Source: Hydrangea macrophylla (Eukaryota; Streptophyta; Magnoliopsida; Cornales; Hydrangeaceae). Taken from it: DNA of 64,000 nucleotides. The stretch covers positions 6,036,501-6,100,500 of the forward strand of contig CM066988.1 of the NCBI GenBank assembly GCA_033977485.1, in the 5' to 3' direction. Position numbers and translations under genes: made by a program. Shown here piece after piece: positions 34,926-45,481 of the stretch. Each line of letters begins with the position of its first letter. Position 1 is the first letter of the stretch. The notes beneath the pieces are model-generated. The model was not told where the DNA came from and did no database searches. It worked only from the letters and a program-made list of their open reading frames with translations.

Positions 34926-35199
34926 ATGAACTAAATAAAAACTAAGTTTTGAAAATATTATCATTATTATTATTTATAGCTAAGTAAAAAAAACCTTGCC
35001 TTGTTTTTTTTTAGAAGATGGACACGTATATACTTATAAATATATATATATATATATAATATATTTAACAAGGAAAAATTATCTAAATATAAATATTTTA
35101 TTATGATTATTATTTTTTTTAAAAGAAAACTAGATTATTTATAAGGAGATTGGGAGAAATAGTTTTAGACCCAAATTTATTTAATTTTTTTTTAGTCGT

Positions 35200-35217
35200 T
35201 CCCCGGCAACGACGCCA
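35200..35217 (-). other. primer-binding site (tRNA-Asp), element B
   Basis: The plus strand reads TCCCCGGCAACGACGCCA, 17 of 18 matching the tRNA-Asp 3' end, six bases inside the LTR at 35224. The short leader 34926-35199 is AT-rich with no ORF. Confidence 0.93.
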
Positions 35218-35549
35218 AAACCTTGATGACGTCCTACTAACGAATTTTTTTATTAACTGTCACGCCCCGAAGTACCAAAAATAGGGAAAATAAATTTTCT
35301 TTATGGGTTCGTAAACACGTGACTGGTTGTGAGTCACCTGATTGTCCAAACATGCTTATAACAATAATGTGATATGGGAAAGTGACTAAATTCAGAGGAA
35401 GCAGAAATTTAAAACATCCAAGTCTTACATCAGTAGTACATTACAGACCAAAAAGATATCCAAAAGTTACATATTATAAATCCAGCTAAACTATTACACC
35501 ACTAACATAATAATAACAGAACTATGATAAAAGAAAAACTCCAAGATCT

Positions 35550-35681
35550 TCAGCTGGCGAAACCGTAGCCTTCCTCGTAGTAATCTTCACCAGCATAGTC
35601 TTTAGTAGTAAAATCCGCATCTTGATAACAGTCGGTTCTGTCTGGACCTGCAAAGGCTGGACGTGGAAGGTCCAGTGGCAT
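35550..35681 (-). CDS. LTR-encoded 43-aa peptide (LTR T)
   Basis: ATG at 35681, TGA at 35550-35552, 43 codons. It begins MPLDLPRPAFAGPD and ends EDYYEEGYGFAS. Acidic and Tyr-rich, with no membrane segment. Length equals that of the ORFs in Y and V although the surrounding LTR sequence is much diverged, and start (MP-D--RPA) and tail (YAGEDYY) are conserved. The role is unknown; an LTR upstream ORF or a peptide made from the leader of genomic RNA are possible. It could still be a by-product of a conserved RNA or DNA element. Confidence 0.55.
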   Translation of the reverse strand: MPLDLPRPAFAGPDRTDCYQDADFTTKDYAGEDYYEEGYGFAS

Positions 35682-36039
35682 GAAAAGCCGTTAGCGGTTA
35701 AGATAAGTGATGGTCCCCTTAAGGTTACCACCACTTAAGGTAAGTTATTCTTCATTCCTTCTTATTCTCAACTATGTCTCGTTAATCTTTTCTTATTCTC
35801 AAAACTATACCTTGCTTAAACCCAATCATTCCCTTTGAAACTTAACCCAGAACTGAACTGACCAACGACAATGACTGAAAGAAGACATAACTCCAAACGC
35901 ATTTACCGGTCAAGAAAGAACAACACTCAATAATGAATAGTTAACTGTCGCCCAACTGGCACTCAAACTGTCGCCCTAATGGCATTCAAACTATCGCCCA
36001 ACTGGTATTCAAACTGTCTCCCAAATGGCATAAGTGTGC

Positions 36040-36330
36040 GGGACATTAACAATCTCTTGGTCGAACACGTCATGCCGATCCTCAGGTCGCCCGCACGTTA
36101 CCCAACACGTCATGCCGATCCTCAGACAAAGGGTACGGGAAATTAATAATCACTTGGACGAACACGTCATGCCGATCCTCAGGTCACCCGTACATAATCG
36201 AACACGTCATGCCAATCCTCAGTCCAAGGGTGCGGAAAACTAATCAAATGCTTGATCGAACACGTCATGACAATCCTCAGGTCATCCGCACTTGACCGAA
36301 CACGTCATGCCGAGCCTCAGATCAAGGAAC
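36040..36330. repeat. minisatellite in LTR T
   Basis: About six units of CGAACACGTCATGCCGATCC followed by TCAGGTCGCCCGCAC or TCAGTCCAAGGGTGCG, alternating; unit about 45-60 bp. It lies beside the peptide ORF as in LTRs X, V and F, but with an unrelated sequence. Confidence 0.85.
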
Positions 36331-37048
36331 AAAACATAACTCACCAATCGACTCCATGGAATAATCGAGAGACCAACTTTGCAAGAATTATCCAAACACG
36401 ACACAAAAGTTCACGAATCAACTTTGACCGGTAGTCACACGATTAGAAACGAAACCCAACGTCCCTTATTTGCATTAAATCTATTATTGAAGGTTTTATC
36501 ATTATTTTTCACGTTCGTACGTTTCGTAGTTTAGTTCATTAATACCATCCATTTGTAACCATCAGTATTTCGCTTTACATTCGACATTCCGTTTTCCTCT
36601 CAATATACTTATAATGGAAACTTTCCCAATCACTTACCAACACAATAATTGTGACATTCAACATACTTATAGTTTGGGTATGAACTTTCCAATGATCATT
36701 AAACTATATTCACGTAGCTCATGGATTTATAATATGGATTTAATACTAATAAGCATATAGATGAAACCCTTAACATACTTATCTACGCGACAGTACTACC
36801 ATAGCACAAGATTTTCATAACAACACAGGTACCGAAAAACTAGCATCAACAATCAACACCATGCATAACAAAACATCATACAAAAAGCTACACAATCTGC
36901 CAGGGTACATTTTCACTGTGTTGACTGAATTAACATGATTTATTTGGGCATGAAAAATTGCTTTGTAGATTAAACTCAAAACTAGAACACTATAGGTGTT
37001 TGGATCATCTTCATGCAGAAAAAAAATCTAGTTTCAATTACATTTTTG

Positions 37049-37690
37049 AGATGCTCAAAATATTTATTTTACTCAGACATTTCTATATTTTTGGACTGTT
37101 CTGTCCCAGATTTATAGTACTGTATTGTACATGACTTTCACCTATGAAGGATTCATATTTAGACCAGGCTATAGAAGAGTTATTTGTAGATATATGAGTT
37201 AGCGTTCTTCACAAAAAACACCTAACTTAATTCGGATTTTTGAATTGCACAAAACATTCATTTTACTACACTACATTCTGCTGGAAGTTTCTGATTTCCA
37301 AGGTTACAATGCGTTGTACATGCATTTCACCTATGAAGAAGTGATTTCTAGACTGAGCTATAAAAGTGTTATTTGTCGATATATGAGTTAGCTTTCTTCA
37401 CAAAAAAACCTATCTTAATTTGGATTTTTGAGTTGCACAAAACATTCATTTTACTAAGCTACATTCTGCTGGAAGTTTCTGTTTCTCATATTCATAATAC
37501 TGCATTGTACATGCATTTCACCCATGAAGGAGTGATTTCTAGACTGAGCTATAGAAGAGTTATTTGTAGATAAATGAGTTATCTTTCACCACAAAAATAT
37601 TTAGCTTAATTCCAATTTTTGAACTGCACAAAACATTCATTTTACTAAGCAACATTCTGCTGGAATTTTCAGTTTCTCAGATTTAAAGAT
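37049..37690. repeat. about 190-bp tandem repeat in LTR T
   Basis: The CAAAACATTCATTTTACTA block recurs at about 37049, 37245, 37432 and 37624 (187-196 bp step). Homologous to the repeat in LTR X. Confidence 0.85.
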
Positions 37691-37917
37691 TTAACTTGCA
37701 TGTTGCATAGAACCTCAAAATACAACATCAAACACTTAATAAACATTACTACATACTATATATGTTCTAAAGTGAGTTAGATTACTCACCTAAACTTGAA
37801 ATTGAGCTTGGGCTTTGGATTTGAGCTTAAGGAAGCTTGAATTCAACTTCAATGGTGATGTTCCTAGTTCCTCTCCTTCTTCTAACTTCCTTCATCCCAC
37901 CATGGAGTTCATCTCCT

Positions 37918-37920
<3 letters not shown>

Positions 37921-37970
<50 letters not shown>
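37921..37970. repeat. (TC)n microsatellite in LTR T
   Basis: About 50 bp of pure TC downstream of the TATA box on the minus strand. Arg/Glu or Ser/Leu frames over it are artefacts. Confidence 0.95.
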
Positions 37971-37975
<5 letters not shown>

Positions 37976-38045
37976 CTCCCTCTATCCCTCCCTCTATAAG
38001 TGCAGATTATAAGTGTCCAAGAGGGTGTAGTGTGTGTGTATGCAT

Positions 38046-38054
38046 GTATAAATA
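38046..38054 (-). promoter_or_regulatory. TATA box of LTR T
   Basis: The minus strand reads CCCTATTTATACATGC at the place corresponding to the TATA box of LTR X. Sequence evidence only. Confidence 0.45.
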
Positions 38055-39107
38055 GGGCTAGGTGGTTGCTAGGTGTCTTCATGCATGCTTGCATGTGTGC
38101 TTGGAGGGCCATGTGTCCATCTAGTGGACAAATTTCACATGGAGTGATGACAAGTGTAGGGGATAATGCATGGGACTTGCCATGTGGCCGGCCAGGTGGG
38201 TCCCACCTTGGGCTTTGTGCCACTTTTTTGATTTACGTGCATAAGTTTCTCGGTAGACGAGTCGATCTTGAATTACGTGCAAACTGGCATTATTTCTAAT
38301 GTCCAGGTCCGGGTACGGGACTAAGTTTAATCTTATTATAGTCGAGTCGGTAAGGTTACTATAGTCTATATGGTAATGCTACAACACGTCCATACCGTCA
38401 CATAATTAAAATAATATTATGATAATATAGTCGGTCCAATACAGAAATTCGAAAAAGCTAATATTATTAATGACAGAAAATTACAGGTGTTACATTAGCA
38501 CCCAACTATAGGTGATCATACAAGTAATAAAGTTCAAGTAAGACTAGATCGAACCCACAGGGAACGGTAAAAAGATTTTAAAGATAGGAAATAACTATTT
38601 TGTCCCTAAATAGGAAATAACTATTTTGTCCCTAAAAAGAAAATAAAAGATGGATTTTTGGGACTTTTCCTAAACTACTAATTCTTTTTTTTTTTTTTGA
38701 AGTAAAACTAATTAAAAGCTATTTTTTAAATAGTTTACGGTAAAGATTTTAACAGTACAAAATAAACTAAGATACTAGTAAAAAAAAGGAAGAAAAAGAA
38801 ATAAAAGCTCTATTCACATGAAATGAACTTTTGGATTTTATTATAGTGAAAGATGGAAATAATACAAATATCTAATCTAAGTTATCTAAAAATAGAGAAT
38901 ATTAATTAACTTGGAAGAAATGATTTAAATGGATTGGGAATATGCAAATCAACACTAGATCACACAACTTTTGTGCTTTTGAAATAGTTTGGCATTTTTA
39001 AACAGAGTGATTCTTTATTTGAAAATAAACTTATACCAGTTGAAGTCATGTTAAGTGTGTCAGGTTTCATATGAAACGACTTCGTTTAGTTTAAAGAAAA
39101 ATAAAGC

Positions 39108-39199
39108 AGCAATCGGGCAGTAGCCAGGTTCAAACTCAAACCAGCAGACGTGGGTTATTCGGCGCTCAATCCCAACCACTTTGCCACTACATGATTGCC
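39108..39199 (-). other. tRNA-like Pol III module in LTR (copy 2)
   Basis: 92 bp, same length as copy 1 at 14121-14212, with closing ends AGCAATCG and TGATTGCC. The B-box-like GAGTTTGAACCTGG has lost its CG by transition; the A-box-like TGGCAAAGTGG remains. Confidence 0.5.
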
Positions 39200-40367
39200 T
39201 ATTCATTAATGGATATAAATATATATATACACACACATACTTAAAATAAAAACTTTGTTAAATAAATTATTTTGTATGCTAGGTGTTTTTTATGACAAAA
39301 GACATAGTTTGACAATTCACATAATTAAATTCATATTTCAAATACGTAATCTTTTAAAGTCCAATATAGCCATAGTCTATAAATATGTTAAATAGTCATA
39401 AACTATAAAAATTTTGGCCAGAAATGAAAAAGCAATCCATCTTGATAAATCTACCCATTTAAGATTAGTACACAGAAGTTGTGATTTCTAAGTTTTTATT
39501 ACATATTTCCAATTAAAGGTTTAGCCTAACGGTTTTGGAATTGAAACAGTTTTCTAAATAAATTTTAAAGAAAGATTAAATTGATGTACACAATCACTGT
39601 CGAATTAAGATTATGGTCAAAACACCTAGGTAAGAGTGAAAACTAATATTAATACATTTTATCTTCACTTAACATTAGTTGGGATTGAATTCTTGGAATC
39701 TGCAAAATAACAAAGTTTAGTACATCTAAGCTAATAAAACATAAATAAATTAAAATAATGAGCCAACAAAAAAAATGCTAAACCTTTGACTTTGATTTCT
39801 TGCTGGGTCACAGTCGATGAACTTTAAGAACAGAAACAAGGTCAAACTAAATCCTAATCTAATTTGGGAATGAAATATGGATACTGTAAGCTTAGGGCTT
39901 TAATAGGTTATTATAATAACTACGTAAAAAAGAGGTCTAGCATTTACTAGCAAATCGTGTCGTACAGTGAATGAAATTTTTGTTACAAAAACTGAAAATT
40001 TGGGGTTTCAAACTATTTTAGGGAACATACAACTACTAACTATACTAAAAACATTACTAAAACTAAGATATGAAATTAATTTTTCATATAATAGATGAAA
40101 GTAATTCCAGATAATTTGGACTTGAAATAAAAAATTTAATAGAAATATTTTACTATTACAAATTAGTAAAGGACCTACAAGAAAACAAATATTTAAGAAT
40201 TAATTTAAGAAATACAGTACACAAAGTTTTGTTACATATTTTTTAACATGAAATTATCAATTAAAGAAAAGAAAATCTTTACAACTTTTAGAACTAGAAA
40301 AAGCAAAGAAAATCTTAAATTTTTACTCCTAAGGACACTATGAAGTGCTCACATGGTAACCTTCCTA

Positions 40368-40371
<4 letters not shown>

Positions 40372-40432
<61 letters not shown>
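40372..40432. repeat. (TC)n microsatellite in 5' LTR of B
   Basis: About 60 bp; the other LTR (about 15411-15424) has only a short CTTCTCTCTCTGTG. It expanded after insertion. Confidence 0.95.
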
Positions 40433-40437
<5 letters not shown>

Positions 40438-41023
40438 GTTCTCTGTGTTCTCGTGGTTTCTCCCTTTCTCTTCCAATGGTGGTTTGAATTTATAGACGAA
40501 TATGATTCATTTTGCTAAGTGAAGAAGGGAAGGATTCGTCATCCAGCTTGTCATTGAACAGGAGAAACCATGGTGCTGATTATGATTTTCAGCAATTTAC
40601 GTCAATTCTTGGCCAAATTTTCTTCTGTTGCCACATTGCATCTGCAGAGAGAGCGAGAAAGAGAGAAGAAAGAGAAGAAACACATAAAGGCATTAAATGC
40701 CTTTTACATTTGGTTGTTTTTTTCTTCTTTGTGTTTTTCTTTGTAAGATCGTTAGTTGAGAGTTTGTAAATTCCAATAAGCACATGGGAGATAATCCCTT
40801 GTGTTTGCTGCTTCTTTCCGTCCATTTATTGCATTCTTTTGACTTCATTTTTACTTAAGCAATTAAACATGTAAAAGTACATAATTACATACATTTGAGT
40901 GACATCATCATTAAATCATATTAATTTGAAAATGCATGTAAAACTAGAAATTTGGGGATTAAATAAGCACAATATCTATTGTATCAGTACATGAATATGC
41001 AATATTCATTGTTTGTCAGTGAC

Positions 41024-42640
41024 CTAGATGGGCACCAAATTAACTTGAGGGCTTTTATTCACATCTAATTTTTTTTTTTTACCTTTCATATCTTTTTTCT
41101 ACCAAACCTTCTCTTTTTTTTTTTTCATTTCTCAACTTTTATTTTCTAATCATTGGCACGTTTCTTCTCATAGCAACCCCCTTTTTTTTCATTTTTCATG
41201 CTCAACAACTACATATGTATTGCAACACGTGAGCATATCCTCAACAAACAACTACTAGTCCTCTCAGACTATGGGTAGGATATCTTGTTTTTGCGGCGAA
41301 CTCCGCATTGGAGTGGGTAGAATAATAGGCGAATAAAGGAAAAGGTCAACTTTTACTTTTAAGGCTCAACAGGCTAACTAGGGGTATTATTTTATTTATT
41401 CGGGTAGGTCAGAAGGCCAAAGGGGTTTAAACAAAGATAGCCTAAAATCATTTTCGAAGTGTGTATTGTTTTTTTTTTTTAATTAAGGAATTAAATTTTT
41501 TTTAAACATGGCAATTGGATAGTATGTTCTTTTTCTTAATTGTCAACCAAGAGATCAAAAGAAAGAGACTAAACAACAAATAAATGTGTTTCACAATGAA
41601 CATTGATGAGTATTAATTTTCACAACCCTCTAAAAAAGAATGAATGGCTCGAAACTCACAAGGGTTTAGTCTCCACACTTTTTCATCTAGAAATCCGATT
41701 TGTAAGTCCAATCCAATCTAAACAAGTATTCATACGACTACGTACAATGCTTTAGATATGAGCATGCAATGCCATAATATAGATTATGATCTAAGCAACA
41801 CAACACTCAAAACCACGAATCACGACTTAGTTTCATCTGAACAACATAGTTTAAAGCACGTATTTCCATACAGTCTCTACTTGATAATGAGGGGTATTTT
41901 AATATGTAATTGCAAAATTTTAGGTAACATTGTTTATTAAGCACAATTTTTTAAAAAAAATTTAAATTTTGGTGCATATGTGCATGTGAGTGCGCACCCC
42001 CAAACCTGAACCTTTCATTGTCCACAATGAAACAAAAGAACAACGGAAAATAGATTGGCACTATAAAAGTAAAATCAATATTACCTCGGCTATAGCAATC
42101 ACACAACAGGTGAATCGATAAAAATATTAAGAATTAAAGTCGTTAACTCCAAGTGGAGTCAATATTCATGTGTCATCACTAAAATATAATAATAATAAAA
42201 TAAAACAAGATGAGACAATAGCCAATGGATATATATAAAGGTGATGCAAAGTTTGAATTTATGTCTATTGAAAATAAATGCTACGTGTAAACCAAAAAGT
42301 GCTGAAGAGAAGTTTAAATTCTAAACATAAAATCGATCTAGCAGTTTACTAAACAAAATGAAACAAAAATAACATAAATAAAATAAATTTAAATATTATA
42401 GAACTTAATCACAACCAAAAAGAAACAAAATGAATAAAAACGCAGAGAACGACACTTGGGTTGTCTCCCAAGAAGCGCTAACTTTACCGTCTTTGGCTAG
42501 ACACAACGAAGCTCAAGATTTATTGTGGATGAAACCCGACTCTTTTATCACCGACAGGATGGATACCAACATTTAGGATGGGGTTTGTGTTAGCTTGACT
42601 TAATTCTCCAATTAATTCCCCTTCAAATTGGTTTTTCACT
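41024..42640 (-). other. 3' untranslated region of element E (continued)
   Basis: It resumes E after B; GTGAC at 41019-41023 is the right duplication of B. No ORF of note, several poly-T runs. At 42458-42478 the plus strand reads TTGGGTTGTCTCCCAAGAAGC, an Athila landmark found after pol. Here it lies only about 160 bp from protease remains, which shows that RT, RNase H and integrase are missing. Confidence 0.65.
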
Positions 42641-43363
42641 TATTGAGTAAATTAGTCATTATCTGCTTATGGCATTCGCTTCACCTATCTTCGTTATCCT
42701 CTCAAGTGCACCTTCTTCACTCACCACATCCCCTACATAACATGGAGACTCATCATCTTTAGAAGGTTGCTTTATGGTATGAAATACATTTTACTTAACC
42801 TTCATATTTCCAAAAGGCACCTTCATCACCCCAGTTCAAAAATTAACATGAGCATTAGCCGTGGCTAAGAAAGAACGACCTAAAATGACTAGAATGTGGT
42901 TCTTAGAATTAAGTACCGGCTCAGTATCAAGAACTAAGAAGTCAACTGGAAAATAACACTTGTCTACTTTGATGAGCACATCCTCAATAATACTATGGGG
43001 TTTTTGAATCAATCGATCAGCTAATTGTAAGGTAACATCAGTGGATTTTAATTCTCCTAAATCTAATTTCTTATACATTGAGAAATGTAAAAGATTGACA
43101 CTAGCTCCTAAGTCTAAAAGGGCCCCATTAATGAAATGGTCTCCAATAAGGCAAGGAATGCTAGGGGTACTAGGATCTTTGTACTTAGGAGTTGTAGTGC
43201 AACATAGAATAGAGCTAACTTGCTCAGTGAGTAAGACCTTTTTGGAAACATGACTATGGGATTTGCGCTTATGAGTGCAAAGGTCCTTCAAATATTTAGC
43301 ATATGCAGGGATTTGCTTGATAGCATCAAGAAGAGGAAGATTAATTCTAACTTTCTTAAACAC
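42640..43363 (-). pseudogene. Athila protease (element E)
   Basis: The open part (42836-43363) holds IKQIPAYAKYLKDLC, the aspartic protease box LLDLGASVNLLHFS with its catalytic Asp, and GRSFLATANAHVNF. The C-terminal tail, with stops, runs to about 42640 (an NMKVK and FHTIKQPSKDDES region). After this, where RT should follow, the sequence passes into the 3' untranslated region. Confidence 0.85.
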
Positions 43364-43423
43364 CTCAAGAATATCCTCAAACTTAGCACCCTTCTTGGCA
43401 AAAGGGGATGGTGCATTTAGACA

Positions 43424-44600
43424 CTATGGAAATGGGGCTCTAGGAACATATGGTGTTGTGACAGGTGTACTAGATGTAGAAGGATCTTGGTCCTTCTCAA
43501 CTACACTCTGATCAATATCTTTCTCTTTAATAGGAACATTCTTTGTGTCCTTTCTATCATCAATAGGAGCCTCTACAACCACTTCCTCATGGGTAGTGAA
43601 CCTAGTAGACACAACATGGGCTTGTTCATGATTGGGTCCTTCTACCTTGAATTTACCCTGACCCTTAGGATTATCAACCACTTGACTCGGTATCTTACCC
43701 TCACTCCTATGGTTAAGCGCGTTAGCTAGTTGCCCCATTTGGGACTCAAGCTTTGCAATGGATTGGGTGTGAGAGTGCACTAGTTGTGCTTGTGACTGGA
43801 CATGGGTCTCTATACCTTGAAGAGCCACCAACACCTTTTCCTCGAAAGATGGGTCTCGTGTGGGATTAAGAAGAGGAGGAGGAGGAGGATTTTGATTTTG
43901 AAGAGGTCAAAAATTAAAATTATTTTGAAAGCTCGACCTAGGTTGAGGAAAATGGTTTTCAAGAGCTTTTGAATGCCAAGAAAAATTAGCTGATTCCTCT
44001 ACCCTGGATTATATGTATTAGAATATGGATTGTTACTCAGTGTGGGAAATTGTTGAATGGCGTTCGCTTATTCTTGAACAAATTCGGGGAATTGTGAAGC
44101 TAAATGATATGAGAAAACATTATAAGATGGATCGGATCATTTAGCACAGGTCTCCGTGGAATTTCATGTGGGCGGTAGAGTAGAGAATTGACCCATTAGA
44201 ATTTGGTCTAATTTCCTAGACAACTCATCTACCTTACTAGACATATCAACTGAATGACCTAACTCAAACGTTCCTCCCTATTTAGCTCTACTAGTGGGAG
44301 TGACTTCTGCCCGAAATGAAGTAAACTGGTGTATAGAATTCTTACTCAACATTTGAATTAGTCCACGCTTCATCGGCACTTTTTTGAAGGAATGTGCCTA
44401 CACAAATAGCATCTACGGTATTACGCATTTGAGGAGTGAGTCCCACATAGAAGGTTTGGGAAAGTTGCCACTTGGAAATCTGATGGTGGGGACATGACCG
44501 AAGAGGATCTTTAAATCATTCTCAATTATCATAAAAAAAAAAAGGTTTCACCCTCATTTGCTTCAAAATTATGAATAGTTTTCTTAATTTGATTTGTTTT
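43424..44600 (-). pseudogene. gag: Athila Gag (element E), truncated
   Basis: Reading right to left: CPHHQISKWQLSQTFYVGLT (about 44450-44505), a VDAICVGTFLQKSADEAW stretch (about 44355-44420) and a Gln-rich C-terminal region (43424-43834, with QSIAKLESQMGQLANAL). It is close to Gag of element A, so E belongs to that family. The N-terminal Gag, leader, primer site and 5' LTR are missing; the sequence joins LTR U at about 44600-44640. Confidence 0.82.
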
Positions 44601-44639
44601 TGTAATAGGAAAATATTTATGTAAAAATAGAATGATGTG

Positions 44640-45481
44640 TCATTGCTCAAAATGTTGCATCACTATAATTTAGTAGACTGCGCATATGTTCTTAAAAGCT
44701 GGAGACGGACTGACGTTGTGTCCATGACATGCGGTGGACTATGAATATGTTCATACAAGCACTAGACAAAGCAATGGTGTATCCATAGAAATGAACTATT
44801 GTCGAGTCTGTTCTTCTATCAATAGAGTATGTTGTCGATCTTAGTTTAGCAAGGAGATAGAGATCGGATAATGTGTTCTAATAAAGAAAAGATACTATTA
44901 GTAGAATCAAATTCTTATATCATTCATAACTTGTAATAACTTCAATAGTTCGATACCTTGTTAGAGTTTAACTCACTCAACTTTCATTAGCTGACGATGT
45001 TTATGCTGTTGGGCATTCCCACGTTCCAGCGCGCGCAACCTGTCTATCACTATATAAGTGAAGGAGATACGGGTGAGGATTACAATGCTGGGGAGGACGC
45101 TACTGTGGAGGAATACCCTGAGGGCATCCCAGCAGAGGAGGATGATTACTATGTCGATGACTACGTCTACGCCAATTGAAAACTAGGCTAGATAGTAGTT
45201 TATTTAATTTTTTGCTTTCAGACCTTTCTGTATCAGGCATATGTTGCCTTAGCACTTTATGTTTTATTTGATTCGAGACTCTAATATGTAATAGCTTTGT
45301 AACTTTGTTTTGACTACAAGTTATGTTTTACCCCAAAGTTAGAATTGTTTATTACTGTTTCTCCTTTTATCTATTGCTTAGAACAATGCGGTGTGGACAA
45401 TCATGTGATTTCACTAGTCACAACCTATGGACCCCAAAAAGGAATTTATTTTCTCTATTTTTGTTATTCCGGGGTGTGGCA
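44640..45481 (+). repeat. LTR U, 3' part
   Basis: It ends TTATTCCGGGGTGTGGCA, the reverse of TGTCACGCCCCG-type starts, with a GGAATTTATTTTCTCTATTT block also found near the end of V. It holds a 60-codon LTR ORF. After it, copia Z gag resumes. The left border with E is not exact, and some of U has probably been lost with the end of E. Confidence 0.72.
44997..45179 (+). CDS. LTR-encoded peptide, 60 aa (LTR U)
   Basis: ATG at 44997 follows the conserved box (CTCAACTTTCATTAGCTGACG). It begins MFMLLGIPTFQRAQP and ends DDYYVDDYVYAN, with a very acidic, Tyr-rich middle (GEDYNAGEDATVEEYPEG). It is longer than the 43-codon forms, but has the same start position relative to the box and the same YAN end as the ORF of Tekay F. 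Function unknown. Confidence 0.55.
   Translation: MFMLLGIPTFQRAQPVYHYISEGDTGEDYNAGEDATVEEYPEGIPAEEDDYYVDDYVYAN

Larger units (their letters stand above)
35258..38494 (-). repeat. solo LTR T (gypsy, related to LTR X)
   Basis: 3237 bp, TGTCACGCCCCGAAGTACC to ACAGGTGTTACA, flanked by TTAAC (35253-35257) and TTAGC (38495-38499), a duplication with one change. It aligns with LTR X in the 190-bp repeats and at both ends. It carries an intact 43-codon ORF, a minisatellite, 190-bp repeats, (TC)n and a TATA box, all in the same order as X. Confidence 0.9.
13522..41018 (-). mobile_element. full-length Athila element B with nested insertions
   Basis: Both LTRs, both target duplications (GTGAC at 13517-13521 and 41019-41023), polypurine tract, primer site, gag, protease, RT, RNase H and integrase remains are present. 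It spans 27.5 kb, of which about 9.8 kb is chromovirus C, 3.2 kb solo LTR T and 0.27 kb a MITE. The native element is therefore about 14 kb. All genes are broken by stops and frameshifts, and the two LTRs have diverged by many substitutions and indels, so insertion is old. Confidence 0.92.
35224..41018 (-). repeat. 5' LTR of element B, interrupted by LTR T
   Basis: TGATGACGTCC to CATTGTTTGTCA. Without T and one duplication it is about 2553 bp and matches 13522-16046. The (TC)n tract at 40372-40432 is about 60 bp here but only a few repeats in the other LTR. Confidence 0.92.

Noticed and set aside
35522..35734. A 70-codon minus-strand frame over the LTR T peptide
   Set aside because: It is in a different frame from the conserved 43-codon ORF and is not kept in LTRs Y or V.
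36040..36330. Repeats separated by short variable pieces, CRISPR-like at first sight
   Set aside because: The pieces between are variants of two alternating sequences, and the setting is a plant LTR.
41024..42440. A possible host gene in the stretch right of element B
   Set aside because: The target duplication and matching Athila flanks show it is the 3' untranslated region of element E; no exon-like ORF is present.
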